Of a stretch of 64,000 nt of DNA, positions 7,747 to 16,735 are shown piece by piece. How positions within the stretch are numbered: the stretch's first letter is position 1; the number at the start of each line of letters is the position of its first letter. The DNA comes from Mycolicibacterium parafortuitum (lineage in GTDB: Bacteria > Actinomycetota > Actinomycetes > Mycobacteriales > Mycobacteriaceae). The stretch covers positions 1,550,001 through 1,614,000 of the forward strand of contig NZ_AP022598.1 of assembly GCF_010725485.1 (NCBI RefSeq). The letters run 5' to 3'. A program made the position numbers and the translations under genes. The notes under the pieces were generated by a model that saw nothing but the letters and a program-made list of their open reading frames with translations, made no database searches and was not told the origin of the DNA.

Positions 7747-9177
7747 TCAGCCCACGGCCCACAACGCGAGGCTGAGCGCGAACGCGGTCAGGCCCAGTGT
7801 GGTTTCCAGAACCGTCCACGTTTTCAGGGTCGTCTTGACGTCCATCCCGAAGAACCGGCTGACCAACCAGAAGCCCGAGTCGTTCACGTGCGAGAGCACG
7901 GTGGCGCCCGCCGCGATGGCCATCACCAGCGCCACCAGTTGCACGTTGCTCAAGCCGGCCGCCGCGACCGCGGCACTCAGCAGGCCCGCCGTCGTGGTCA
8001 GCGCGACCGTCGCCGAACCCTGCGCGACGCGAAGCAGTGTGGAGATCAGGAACGCCTGCAGGATCAGCGAGATCCCGAGATTCGACAGGGAACCGCTCAG
8101 CGCGTCGCCGATACCGCTGAGGCGCAACACACCTCCGAACATTCCACCGGCACCGGTGATCAAGATGATCGCGCAGATCGGGCCGAGGGCTTTGTCGAGG
8201 ATCTCGGTGACGTCGGCCATCGAGTTGTTCCGCAGTCCCAGGACCAGCGTCGCGACGATCACCGTGATCAACAGCGCGATCGAGGTGTTGCCGAGCAGCT
8301 TGAGGTACTCCGCCCAGGTGGCGCCCTCCTCGATCACCCCGGCAGTCATCAGCGTGCTGAGTACGGTGTTGAACGAGATCAGCACGAACGGCAGCATCAA
8401 CACGCCGAGCACCGTCAAAAACGACGGCGCCGATCGGGTCTCCGTGCGCACGCTGCCTTGCGCGCCGGCGCCGCCGTCCCCCGCGGCGTCATCGCGCCCA
8501 CCGTTCATCTCACCGAATATCGACACCGGGATGTCGACGTACACCCGGCGCCCGATCACCTGGGACACCAGGAAGGCGCCGACGTACCACGCAACGACGG
8601 CCACGGGGACGCCGATGATCAGGGTGAGCCCGATGTTCGCGCCGAGCGCTTCGGCGGCCGCCACCGGACCCGGGTGCGGCGGCACCAGCGCGTGCATGGC
8701 CGCGAACGCGCCGGCAGCAGGGAACGCGTACAACAGCATCGAACCGCCGAAGCGGCGTGCGACGGTCATGATGATCGGGAGGAAGACGACCAGACCGGCA
8801 TCGAAGAAGATCGGGAAGCCGAACAACAGCGCGGCAACGCCGAGGGCGAGGGGGGCTCTCTTCTCGCCGAACCGGCCGATGAGGGTGTCGGCGAGCACCT
8901 GAGCGCCACCGGTGACCTCGAGCAGGCGGCCGATCATCACACCGAAGCCGACGAGCAGCGCCACCGAGCCGAGCGTATTGGCGAACCCGTAGGACAGTGC
9001 GCTGGGAACATCGGCCACCGGAATTCCGGCTGCGAGCGCTGTCAACGCACTGACCAGCACCAGCGCCAGGAACGCGTGCAACTTCACCTTGATGATGAGG
9101 AACAGCAGGACGGCGACCGCGGCCGCGGCGATCACCAGCAGCGTGGCGGTTCCGAATGCCGGATCAATTGCCTCCAC
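7747..9177 (-). CDS. GntP-family gluconate:H+ symporter
   Basis: 476 residues with a dozen hydrophobic segments. GntP hallmarks are FGFPIFFDAGLVVFLPI, HALVPPHPGPVAAAE, ILITGAGGMFGGVLRLSGIG and SHVNDSGFWLVSRFFGMD. It imports gluconate or a related aldonate with protons. A good Shine-Dalgarno (AGGAG, 5 nt before the GTG at 9177) supports the start. It follows the gluconokinase gene by 36 bp on the same strand, forming a gluconate uptake and phosphorylation operon controlled by the divergent GntR gene. A second GntP paralogue occurs at 18169-19569. A hydrophilic Gly/Asp-rich loop lies near the middle. Confidence 0.92.
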   Translation of the reverse strand: MEAIDPAFGTATLLVIAAAAVAVLLFLIIKVKLHAFLALVLVSALTALAAGIPVADVPSALSYGFANTLGSVALLVGFGVMIGRLLEVTGGAQVLADTLIGRFGEKRAPLALGVAALLFGFPIFFDAGLVVFLPIIMTVARRFGGSMLLYAFPAAGAFAAMHALVPPHPGPVAAAEALGANIGLTLIIGVPVAVVAWYVGAFLVSQVIGRRVYVDIPVSIFGEMNGGRDDAAGDGGAGAQGSVRTETRSAPSFLTVLGVLMLPFVLISFNTVLSTLMTAGVIEEGATWAEYLKLLGNTSIALLITVIVATLVLGLRNNSMADVTEILDKALGPICAIILITGAGGMFGGVLRLSGIGDALSGSLSNLGISLILQAFLISTLLRVAQGSATVALTTTAGLLSAAVAAAGLSNVQLVALVMAIAAGATVLSHVNDSGFWLVSRFFGMDVKTTLKTWTVLETTLGLTAFALSLALWAVG

Positions 9178-9213
9178 GATTACTCCTGTCTGACCACATG
9201 GCGGTTGCCGGGC

Positions 9214-9729
9214 TCATCGGTTCTCCTGTTCGGTGGTGGGGGTTTTCCTTGTGGTGACATAGGTTTCGACGATGGCATCGATGTCGCGATCGACCTCGAT
9301 GGCGATACCGCGCTCGTCGTCCTCGAGGGGTTCGAGGGTTTCGAATTGCGATGCGAGCAGCGACGCGGGCATGAAGTGGCCGGGTCTGCTGGCCTGGCGC
9401 CGACCGATGATGTCGGGGGAGCCCGCAAGATGCAGGAACTCCACCTCGGCGCAATGCCGGCGCATCTGGTCGCGGTAGCTGCGTTTGAGGGCGGAGCAGC
9501 CCATGACGCCGCCGTCGCGATGGCGTGCGAGCCATTCTCCGATCGCCTCGAGCCACGGGTACCGGTCGTCGTCGTCGAGAGCATGGCCCGCCGACATCTT
9601 CGCGATGTTCGCCGGTGGGTGGAAATCGTCGGCGTCGGCGAACGGGACGCGCAGACGCTGTGCCAGAGCGGCCCCAACCGTCGACTTCCCGGAGCCGGAG
9701 ACGCCCATGACGACGATCGGTGGTGGCAT
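9214..9729 (-). CDS. gntK: Gluconokinase
   Basis: 171 residues, the usual length for GntK-type kinases. It phosphorylates D-gluconate with ATP to 6-phosphogluconate for the pentose-phosphate or Entner-Doudoroff pathway. The P-loop GVSGSGKST begins at about residue 9; DADDFHPPANIAKMSAGHAL and GGVMGCSALKRSYRDQMR are GntK-specific substrate-region motifs, and SRPGHFMPASLLASQFETLE is the conserved C-terminal block. The promoter-proximal gene of the operon, it sits 122 bp from the divergent GntR start. That intergenic region holds several inverted repeats. Confidence 0.93.
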   Translation of the reverse strand: MPPPIVVMGVSGSGKSTVGAALAQRLRVPFADADDFHPPANIAKMSAGHALDDDDRYPWLEAIGEWLARHRDGGVMGCSALKRSYRDQMRRHCAEVEFLHLAGSPDIIGRRQASRPGHFMPASLLASQFETLEPLEDDERGIAIEVDRDIDAIVETYVTTRKTPTTEQENR

Positions 9730-9776
9730 CCGCTGTACCTAACTGCGTGGGTGACATCACATAGCTTGGATGAATA

Positions 9777-9816
9777 GGCATACTATTGCAAGAGCTATGC
9801 CGAAATACGTATTCGG
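9777..9816. promoter_or_regulatory. Putative GntR operators between gntK and gntR
   Basis: Within the 122-bp divergent region, GGCATA (9777-9782) is repeated inverted as TATGCC (9797-9802). A perfect 10-bp palindrome AATACGTATT (9804-9813) follows, flanked by CCGA and CGG. The stretch is clearly more AT-rich than its surroundings. These are plausible binding sites for the adjacent regulator; the exact operator cannot be fixed from one locus. Confidence 0.45.
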
Positions 9817-9851
9817 TAATTCGCAAGTAGGCGATCTGGCATGATTTATCC

Positions 9852-10562
9852 ATGTCCGATCGGCTACCGGCGAGCGCTCTTCATGGGAGCCTGCTGACTG
9901 CCCTGGGATCGGCCATCGTGTCCGCCCGCTACGCGCCCGGGCAGGTGATCACCCTCGACGGGGTGAGCGCCGACCATGGCGTGTCCCGCAGTGTCGCCCG
10001 CGAGGCGATCCGCGTGCTCGAATCCATGGGCATGGTCGAGTCCCGCCGTCGTGTCGGCATCACGGTTCTGCCCGCGGAGAAGTGGAACGTGTTCGACCCG
10101 AGGATCATCCGATGGCGGTTGGACGCCGGTGACCGGGCCGCGCAACTCGTCTCTCTGTCGGAGTTGCGACGGGGGTTCGAGCCGGCAGCAGCGGCGTTGG
10201 CCGCTCGGCGGGCGACACCACACCAGTGCCGGGTCATGGCGGCGGCAGTGTCCGACATGATGGTGCACGGACGTTCCGGTGATCTCGACGCTTACCTTCT
10301 GGCGGACAAGCTTTTTCACCAAACTCTGTTGGAAGCCAGTGGGAACGAGATGTTCCGTGGGCTCAACAGTGTGGTCGCCGAATTACTCGCCGGCCGAACG
10401 CATCACGGCTTGATGCCCGAGCGGCCGAAGATCGCGGCGATCGCCCTGCACGACGAGGTCGCACGTGCGATCAGGATGGGCGAGGAGGATCAGGCCGAGG
10501 CGGGGATGCGCGCGATCATCGACGAGGCGGCAGCGGCCTCGGTATCGCCTGGCGGCGACTGA
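9852..10562 (+). CDS. GntR/FadR-family regulator of the gluconate genes
   Basis: 236 residues. The N-terminal winged helix is visible in GQVITLDGVSADHGVSRSVAREAIRVLESMGMVESRRRVGITV, which is typical of FadR-subfamily GntR proteins. The C-terminal FCD ligand-binding domain contains ELRRGFEPAAAALAARRAT and DKLFHQTLLEASGNEMF, with metal-binding Asp/His positions. It is divergent from gluconokinase-GntP, the usual arrangement for the gluconate repressor, and probably responds to gluconate or 6-phosphogluconate. The ATG at 9852 is the only sensible start ahead of the domain. Confidence 0.9.
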   Translation: MSDRLPASALHGSLLTALGSAIVSARYAPGQVITLDGVSADHGVSRSVAREAIRVLESMGMVESRRRVGITVLPAEKWNVFDPRIIRWRLDAGDRAAQLVSLSELRRGFEPAAAALAARRATPHQCRVMAAAVSDMMVHGRSGDLDAYLLADKLFHQTLLEASGNEMFRGLNSVVAELLAGRTHHGLMPERPKIAAIALHDEVARAIRMGEEDQAEAGMRAIIDEAAAASVSPGGD

Positions 10563-10580
10563 CCCACCAGCCACGGATGT

Positions 10581-11654
10581 TCAGCTGCGACGGGCCTGCC
10601 GGGTGACCACTGACCGGCCGAGTACCGGTTCGAGCAGGCCGGGCGCGCTGTCGACGACGTGCGGAATCGCGTTGACGACGGCTTGGCCGGTGAACGACAG
10701 CGAGGGCATGGCCCGCTCGCCCGGGCCGCTCTCGAACGACATCTGCAGGCGCATGCTGGGCCGACCCTCGATGCGGTGCACCATCCCGGCTCCGCCCTCC
10801 GGCCTGGGCCAACTGCCGGGCCACGGGGTCGACGACACTGTCGCGAAGTACTGCACCGCGACGACCGCCTCGCCGCGGCTGATCCCCGCGAGCCGCCAGC
10901 GATGACCGCAGATCGTGCCCTTGGGCAGCGGACCCAACGCGGTGGTCAGATCCTCGGGGGCGAGCACCGTCTCCCAGTCGAGGTCGACAGTGTCGAGTGC
11001 GATCCCGAGCGCGTCGGCGGTGTAGCGCACGACGGCTTCCCAGTCATGGCGGACCTTTCCGGACGCGATCCGGGCGGGGACATGGCCGTCGGGCTTACCG
11101 AATCCCATCGACTCGTGCAGCACCTCCCAGATCGGATACACGAGGTCCAGGTCGATCGCGTACTCGTCCATCCGGTAGCTGTCGACCTGCCCTGCGCCCG
11201 CCATCAGCGCCACGGGCAGGTTGAGGCTGACGATCCCTGGCTCGCAGCCCGAGGCGTAGAACGTCGAACCGCCCTCCGCGCACGCTGATTCGAGCAGACG
11301 TTGCCACTTCTCGGGGGCGGCCGCCGGGTACACCATCGGGATCGTCGAGATGGTCACCACATTGATGCCGTGCCGAAGCAGGCGGGCGATGTCGTTGTAG
11401 GCGTCCTCTTCCCGGCCGACCGCGGTCGAGCAGTAACAGAAGCAGTCGGGTTTCTCGCGGAGCACCGCGTCGAAGTCGTCGTGAGCGATGACGCCGGTGT
11501 CCGGGCGCCCGCACAACGCACCCGCGTCCCGGCCTGCCTTGTCCGGCGACGACACGAGAACCCCGGCGAGCACGAGCTCCGGGTCGTCGATCAAACCGCG
11601 CAGGGCTTCTCGTCCGGTGATGCCGGTGCCGGCATGGACCACGGTGTATGTCAC
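10581..11654 (-). CDS. NAD(P)-dependent dehydrogenase, dihydrodipicolinate-reductase-like
   Basis: 357 residues. The Rossmann start VVHAGTGITGREALRGL and the following VLVSSPDKAGRDAGALCG resemble the DapB-like and amine-dehydrogenase-like proteins that are numerous in mycobacteria. Later motifs are CFCYCSTAV, NVVTISTIPMVYPAAAP and FYASGCEPGIVSLNLPVALM. The substrate is unknown; a diaminopimelate-pathway role is unlikely given the oxidative neighbours. GTG 11654 was preferred over an in-frame upstream ATG at 11687 because GGAGGG sits 5 nt before it and similarity begins there. It is the last gene of a minus-strand run after a GMC oxidoreductase and a P450. Confidence 0.75.
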   Translation of the reverse strand: MTYTVVHAGTGITGREALRGLIDDPELVLAGVLVSSPDKAGRDAGALCGRPDTGVIAHDDFDAVLREKPDCFCYCSTAVGREEDAYNDIARLLRHGINVVTISTIPMVYPAAAPEKWQRLLESACAEGGSTFYASGCEPGIVSLNLPVALMAGAGQVDSYRMDEYAIDLDLVYPIWEVLHESMGFGKPDGHVPARIASGKVRHDWEAVVRYTADALGIALDTVDLDWETVLAPEDLTTALGPLPKGTICGHRWRLAGISRGEAVVAVQYFATVSSTPWPGSWPRPEGGAGMVHRIEGRPSMRLQMSFESGPGERAMPSLSFTGQAVVNAIPHVVDSAPGLLEPVLGRSVVTRQARRS

Positions 11655-11751
11655 GCCGGCCCTCCAATCGTGTCCCGCCGGAAACATACATTCTCCGATG
11701 AGGCAACGTCTACTCTCGCATCGTCGGAGGACGCCGTATGCCGGGCGGTCT

Positions 11752-13302
11752 CTAGGCCCCCGCCCCGTAGCGGATCAGGTCGGCGGCCTTCTCGCCGATC
11801 ATGATGGTGGCGGCGTTGGTGTTGACCGACACGACCCGGGGCATCACCGAGGCGTCCGCGACCCGTAGCCCGTCAAGTCCGTGCACCCGCAGTTCGGGGT
11901 CCACCACCGCCGCCGATCCCGAACCCATCATGCAGGTGCCCACCGGGTGGAAGTAGGTGGCCGTGGCGGTAGACAGGAAGGACCGCAACGCCTTCGGATC
12001 GCGCGCGTCGGGCCCGGGCAGCACCTCCCGCGCACGCCACGGAGCGAACGGCTCAGTGGCCGCGATCTCGCGGGCCACCCCGATGCCCTCGACCATCCGG
12101 CGCAGGTCGGCTTCCGCCCCGAGGTAGTTCGGGTCGATCAGCGGTGGCGTCCGCGGGTCCGGTCCCGCAAGGCGGATCGAGCCGCGCGACTCCGGAACCA
12201 TCACGGCAACGCCGAACGTGAAGCCGTTCGCCGGGGCCTCCAGGTGCGGCGGGATGAACGGCAGGTGGATGAACATCACCTGCATGTCGGGGCCCGCGAG
12301 CGACGGGTCGCTGCGCCACGCCATCGACGTCTCGGCGTGGTTGTTCTGGCCGACCGGAAGCGGTTGTGCTGCTTCGTAGACCACCCCGCACACCGGGTGG
12401 TCGTGCAGGTTGCGTCCGACGCCGGGCAGGTCGTGGAGCACCTCGATGCCGGCGGCTTCGAGTTCGGCGGCAGGGCCGACCCCGGACAACAGCAGCAGCC
12501 GCGGCGAGTCCACCGCACCCGCACTGACGATCACCTCGGCGCCGGCGTATGCCGAAACGGCCCCGCCCTGATGATCGAATTCCACTCCGGTGCAGCGCAT
12601 CCCGTCGATCAGGAGGCGACGGGCACGCGCACCGGTCAGGACCGTCAGGTTGGGCCTGCCGGCACGTACCGGGTGCAGATACGCCCGTGCGGTGCTCTGC
12701 CGGGTGCCCTCGGAGATCGACAGGTCGTGCCAGCCCGCCCCCTCGGCGCAGGCACCGTTGAAGTCGGCGGTGAGCGGGAAGCCCGCCGCGGCGGCCCCCC
12801 GGAGGAAGACCTCGGACAGCGGGTTCGCGACGTCGGGACTGGCGGGCGCGGGTCGCATCGGGCCGTCCGCGCCGCGGAAGCGGGGATCGCCGCCCTCGAC
12901 CGTCTCCATGCGCTTGAAGTACGGCAGCACCGACTCGTAGTCCCAACCGGAACAATTCCAGCTGTCGAAGTCGTTCGGGTGCCCGCGCAGGAAGACCATC
13001 GCGTTGATGCTGCTGCTTCCGCCGAGGGTGTGCCCCCTCGGCCAGTCGTGCCGCAGCCCGGAGGTGCCCGGTTGGGGAATCGTGTTGTAGGCGTAGTCGA
13101 CCTCGGTGCCCCACAGTGCCGGCCACGCGGGGGGTGCTCCGATCTCCGGGCGGGTGTCCTCGGGACCGGATTCCAACAGCAGCACGGTCGTGTCCGGGTT
13201 CTCGGACAACCGGGCCGCAAGTACGCATCCCGCGGATCCCGCGCCGACGATGATGTAGTCGTGGTGCAGCGTCCCGTCCTGGCGGGTCGTCTCGGTGGTC
13301 AT
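11752..13302 (-). CDS. GMC-family FAD oxidoreductase (choline-dehydrogenase type)
   Basis: 516 residues. FAD binding is shown by VGAGSAGCVLAARLSENP followed by VLLLESG, GMC signature 1 by HTLGGSSSINAMVFLRGHP, and signature 2 by GAVDSPRLLLLSGVGP. The catalytic pair is present: His at about 452 (YFHPVGTCMMG) and Asn at about 496 (VNTNAATIM), the same 44-residue spacing as in choline oxidase. It oxidises a primary or secondary alcohol, not necessarily choline. The P450 gene is 49 bp upstream on the same strand, suggesting that an alcohol made by hydroxylation is oxidised next. Confidence 0.92.
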   Translation of the reverse strand: MTTETTRQDGTLHHDYIIVGAGSAGCVLAARLSENPDTTVLLLESGPEDTRPEIGAPPAWPALWGTEVDYAYNTIPQPGTSGLRHDWPRGHTLGGSSSINAMVFLRGHPNDFDSWNCSGWDYESVLPYFKRMETVEGGDPRFRGADGPMRPAPASPDVANPLSEVFLRGAAAAGFPLTADFNGACAEGAGWHDLSISEGTRQSTARAYLHPVRAGRPNLTVLTGARARRLLIDGMRCTGVEFDHQGGAVSAYAGAEVIVSAGAVDSPRLLLLSGVGPAAELEAAGIEVLHDLPGVGRNLHDHPVCGVVYEAAQPLPVGQNNHAETSMAWRSDPSLAGPDMQVMFIHLPFIPPHLEAPANGFTFGVAVMVPESRGSIRLAGPDPRTPPLIDPNYLGAEADLRRMVEGIGVAREIAATEPFAPWRAREVLPGPDARDPKALRSFLSTATATYFHPVGTCMMGSGSAAVVDPELRVHGLDGLRVADASVMPRVVSVNTNAATIMIGEKAADLIRYGAGA

Positions 13303-13351
13303 GACACTCTCTTTCTGGGGTTCTGAGAATTCGGTCGATGGAGCGGTGTTG

Positions 13352-14566
13352 CTAGCCGGCCCCGGACCGGCAGGGTCGGCGGCCGCCGATGGAGATCGGC
13401 AGGCTCAGCAGACCGCGGATCAGGGTGCTCGACCGGTACTGCAGCGGTTCGTCCTCGATGAGCTCCAGATGCTGGAACCGCGAGAGCAGTCCGTCGAGCG
13501 CGATCTCGGCTTCCATCCGGGCCAGTGGTGCGCCGATGCAGTGGTGAATGCCGTGACCGAACGCGAGATGACGGTTGTCGCCCCGAAAGACGTTGAAACT
13601 GCCGGCGTCATGGAACTGCCGCTCGTCGCGGTTGGCGCCCAGCAGCGCGATCAATACCAGTTCGCCGGCCGGGATCTCGACGTCGTCGACGCAGACCGGT
13701 TCGTCGGTGTAGCGGACGGTGGCGGTGTTGAGTGGGCTCTCGAAGCGCAGGGCTTCCTCGATGGCGGCGGGCAGCAGCGAGCGGTCCGCACGCAACGCCG
13801 CCATCTGCGCCGGATTGCGCAGCAGCGCCAGCACGCCGTTGGCGATCAGGTTCACCGTGGTCTCGTAGCCCGCGACGATCAGCAGGAACGCCGTCCCCAG
13901 CAGCTCCTCCTCGGACAATCGGTCACCGTCGTCGCGGAGGTGGACGAGATTGCCCAGCACATCCTGAGCCGGCTCGGTGCGCTTGGCGGCGACGATCGTC
14001 TGCAGAAGTTGCGCGAGTTCGATCCGCGCGTGATCCACCTCGTCCGAGAGGTTGGAACCGAGGATCGGTATCACCAGCGACGAGAACCGGGTGCGCAGTT
14101 CTGGTGGAACACCCAGTAATTCGCCGATCACCCGGATCGGCAGCGGCAGCGCCAGCGACTGCATCAGATCGACGCGCCCCGGTGCCTGGCGGCTCATCGT
14201 GGTGAGCAGGTCGTCGGCGATGTCGACGATGGCCGGGCGTAACCCGCGCACCGATCGCGCCGTGAACGCCGCGGTGATGAGTCGGCGTAACCGCGTGTGA
14301 TCGGGCGGATCGCGAAACAGCATGTTGTCGCCCAGCACCGTCCCGATGGTGGTGGTGTTTCCCGGCGGGAACAGGCTGCTGGCGGTCGGGCCGTGCTTCT
14401 TCAGGCGGGGATCGGCGAGCAGTTCTCGGGCTTCGGCATAGCGGGTGACGATCCAGACGTCCACGCCGCCCCAGGCCTGCGCGCGGTGCACCGCGCCGCG
14501 GCGGCTCAGGTCGGCGTACACCGCGTGCGGGTTCTGAAAGAACGAATCGTCCAGTGTCACGGCCAT
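13352..14566 (-). CDS. Cytochrome P450
   Basis: 404 residues, normal length for a soluble bacterial P450. All core motifs are present: I-helix LLIVAGYETTVN, K-helix E-x-x-R in EEALRFESP, and the heme loop FGHGIHHCIGAPLARME with the cysteine thiolate. It is a monooxygenase depending on ferredoxin and reductase partners encoded elsewhere. The ATG at 14566 (MAVTLDD) was chosen because earlier in-frame codons up to 14629 show no family similarity and cross the divergent promoter. It faces the flavin monooxygenase gene across a 160-bp region with a palindrome, and it probably forms an operon with the GMC oxidoreductase. Confidence 0.93.
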   Translation of the reverse strand: MAVTLDDSFFQNPHAVYADLSRRGAVHRAQAWGGVDVWIVTRYAEARELLADPRLKKHGPTASSLFPPGNTTTIGTVLGDNMLFRDPPDHTRLRRLITAAFTARSVRGLRPAIVDIADDLLTTMSRQAPGRVDLMQSLALPLPIRVIGELLGVPPELRTRFSSLVIPILGSNLSDEVDHARIELAQLLQTIVAAKRTEPAQDVLGNLVHLRDDGDRLSEEELLGTAFLLIVAGYETTVNLIANGVLALLRNPAQMAALRADRSLLPAAIEEALRFESPLNTATVRYTDEPVCVDDVEIPAGELVLIALLGANRDERQFHDAGSFNVFRGDNRHLAFGHGIHHCIGAPLARMEAEIALDGLLSRFQHLELIEDEPLQYRSSTLIRGLLSLPISIGGRRPCRSGAG

Positions 14567-14662
14567 GCTGCCAGCGTGGCGACGCGAAGGCGTCCTGCCC
14601 AGGCCGGAGTTTTCCTGGTAACCGCACACCTACGGTGCGCCGATCCGAACCCCCGGCCAGTT

Positions 14663-14692
14663 CTTTGACAGCTGTCAGAATCTTGGTAGCGT
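14663..14692 (+). promoter_or_regulatory. Promoter and palindromic operator of the flavin monooxygenase gene
   Basis: TTGACA at 14665-14670, a 16-bp spacer and TAGCGT at 14687-14692 form a candidate promoter. A perfect 12-bp palindrome TGACAGCTGTCA (14666-14677) overlaps the -35 box, with partly matching flanks (TTC and GAA). It lies between the divergent P450 and monooxygenase genes. The EthR-like TetR encoded immediately downstream of the monooxygenase is the natural candidate to bind it. Confidence 0.5.
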
Positions 14693-14726
14693 GCCCGGTG
14701 GCGGAGCTCACAGAACGGTAGACACC

Positions 14727-16100
14727 ATGTCCACATCACCCACGGCTGCGATCATCGGCGCCGGTATCAGCGGATTGACCACCGGCAAGAATCTTGCCGA
14801 CGCCGGCATCGACTACGACTGCTTCGAGTCGTCGGACCGGATCGGCGGAAACTGGGCGTTCCGCAATCCGAACGGGCACTCCAGCGCCTACCGGTCGCTG
14901 CACATCGACACCTCGCGCGACTGCCTGTCGTTCCGCGACTTCCCGATGCGGTCCGACCTGCCCGACTACCCGCACCACTCTCAGATCAAGGACTACCTCG
15001 ACGAGTACGCCGAGGCCTTCGGGCTGCTGGAGCGCATTCAGTTCCGTAACGGTGTCGAGCATGCGCGGCGTCTGCCGCAGGGCGGCTGGGAACTCGACAC
15101 CCAGGATGGGCAGACCCGCCGCTACGACGTCCTGGTCGTCGCGAACGGCCATCACTGGGATCCGCGCACGCCCGATTTCCCGGGGGAGTTCACCGGCGAG
15201 AGCATCCACGCCCACGAATACATCGACCCCACCGAACCACTGGATTTGCGCGGGAAGCGCATCGTCGTCGTCGGCATCGGCAACTCGGCCGCCGACCTCG
15301 TCTCCGAACTGTCCCAGAAGTCTTGGCGCAACACCGTTTACCTGTCCACCCGGTCCGGGGCGTGGGTCGTGCCCAAGTACGTCTTCGGGATGACGGCCGA
15401 CAAGATCGCGCACTCCCTGCCGGTGATCCCGCTGGCGTGGCAGCGCCGGGCGATGCAGCCGTTCGCCCGGTTGATGTTCGGCGATCCGCAGCGGTACGGG
15501 CTGCCGAAACCCAACCACCGTTTCCTGGAGGCGCATCCCACGCAGTCCGCCGAACTGCTCATGCGGTTGGGGTCCGGTGACGCGACCGCGAAGCCGAATA
15601 TCGAACGCCTGGACGGCCGTTCGGTGGTCTTCGTGGACGGGTCGTCGGTGGAGGCCGACGTGATCATCTACGCGACGGGATACAACATCACGTTCCCGTT
15701 CTTCGACCGCAGCTTCCTCGAGGCCCCTGACAACCGGCTGCCGTTGTACAAGCGGATCCTCAAGCCGGGCATCGACGACCTGCTCTTCATCGGTTTCGCC
15801 CAGGCGCTGCCCACACTGTTCCCGTTCGTCGAATGTCAGGCCCGGTTGGCCGCGGCGTATCTCGCAGGCACGTACCGGCCTCCGTCGGAGGCCGAGATGC
15901 GTCGCACGATCGCCGCTGACGAGCGAAAGTACATCGGGCATTTCGTCGACAAGCCGCGTCACACCCAGCAGGTGGACTACTGGGACTACGAACGCAACAT
16001 GCGCAAACGCGAACTGCCGGCCGGTCGCCGCCGCGTCGAGAAGTACGGACCGGTGCCACTGGCGGGCCGGGCGACGCGCGAGGCGGCCGGTGCCGCCTGA
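14727..16100 (+). CDS. Class B flavin-containing monooxygenase
   Basis: 457 residues. The FAD motif IIGAGISGL is at about residues 9-17, then GGNWAFRNPNGHSSAYRSLH, typical of FMOs. The fingerprint F-x-G-x(3)-H-x(3)-Y is present as FTGESIHAHEY near residue 155, and the NADPH motif VGIGNSAADLVSEL near 190. The final position is Y and not the W-P of Baeyer-Villiger enzymes, so an N- or S-oxidising or hydroxylating FMO is more likely. ATG 14727 follows the promoter at 14663-14692 and starts right at the Rossmann fold. The TetR gene downstream overlaps by 11 nt. Confidence 0.9.
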   Translation: MSTSPTAAIIGAGISGLTTGKNLADAGIDYDCFESSDRIGGNWAFRNPNGHSSAYRSLHIDTSRDCLSFRDFPMRSDLPDYPHHSQIKDYLDEYAEAFGLLERIQFRNGVEHARRLPQGGWELDTQDGQTRRYDVLVVANGHHWDPRTPDFPGEFTGESIHAHEYIDPTEPLDLRGKRIVVVGIGNSAADLVSELSQKSWRNTVYLSTRSGAWVVPKYVFGMTADKIAHSLPVIPLAWQRRAMQPFARLMFGDPQRYGLPKPNHRFLEAHPTQSAELLMRLGSGDATAKPNIERLDGRSVVFVDGSSVEADVIIYATGYNITFPFFDRSFLEAPDNRLPLYKRILKPGIDDLLFIGFAQALPTLFPFVECQARLAAAYLAGTYRPPSEAEMRRTIAADERKYIGHFVDKPRHTQQVDYWDYERNMRKRELPAGRRRVEKYGPVPLAGRATREAAGAA

Positions 16101-16719
16101 ATCCACGCAGGGTTCCCGGCGCAACGCGACCCGGCCCCAACCGCGTGGTGACGAGCGAAGGCAGCGGCTCCTCGAGGCGTTCGAGGAGCAACTGCAGACC
16201 CAGTCGTTGGCCGACATCAGCGTCGCCGAGGTGGCACGGTCGGCGGGGCTGAAACGGCCGGCGTTCTATTTCTACTTCGCAGGCAAGCACGAGGTCGTCA
16301 CCGAACTGCTCAGCGGGATCTTTCAGGACGACGTGTTCACCATCGGCGGCTTCCTGGCCGGCGGCGGCGACCCCCGCGTTTCCGTGGTCGACGCCATGAC
16401 AAGGACTTTCGAGTCATGGCACACCCACCGCACGCTGTTCCGGGCGATGCTCGACGCCCGCGATTCCGACGCGGAGGCCAAAGCGATCTGGGACCAGTGG
16501 CTGCAGCGCTACGAGGAGTTCGTCAGTGACTTCATCGCCGAGCAGCCCACCATCGACATCCCCGATCCGGCGGCCCTCGCCCACGCGTTGATCTCGATGA
16601 ACGAGCGGGTCCTGGACCGCCACATCCGTTCCGGCGCCGGTGTCGAAGCCGCAGGCCCGCTTCTGGCGGCGGTCATCCACGTCTGGAACACGGCACTGTT
16701 CGGAGGGGACGCGCAATGA
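16090..16719 (+). CDS. TetR-family regulator, EthR-like
   Basis: 209 residues. After a basic leader, LADISVAEVARSAGLKRPAF plus YFYFAGKHEVV forms the helix-turn-helix and closely resembles EthR of M. tuberculosis. Conserved distal blocks ALISMNERVLD and VIHVWNTALFG also match the EthR ligand-domain pattern. EthR represses the Baeyer-Villiger monooxygenase gene ethA; here the likely target is the upstream flavin monooxygenase and perhaps the divergent P450 operon, with which it shares the palindrome at 14666-14677. The GTG start overlaps the monooxygenase stop by 11 nt. Unlike ethA-ethR, the two genes are co-directional. Confidence 0.85.
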   Translation: MPPESTQGSRRNATRPQPRGDERRQRLLEAFEEQLQTQSLADISVAEVARSAGLKRPAFYFYFAGKHEVVTELLSGIFQDDVFTIGGFLAGGGDPRVSVVDAMTRTFESWHTHRTLFRAMLDARDSDAEAKAIWDQWLQRYEEFVSDFIAEQPTIDIPDPAALAHALISMNERVLDRHIRSGAGVEAAGPLLAAVIHVWNTALFGGDAQ

Positions 16720-16735
16720 CGGTGATGCGACCGGT

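Noticed and set aside
7501..9777. Long plus-strand open frame across the GntP and gluconokinase genes
   Set aside because: Composition (Arg/Gln/His/Asp) and lack of motifs show an antisense shadow; the minus-strand genes have full family motifs.
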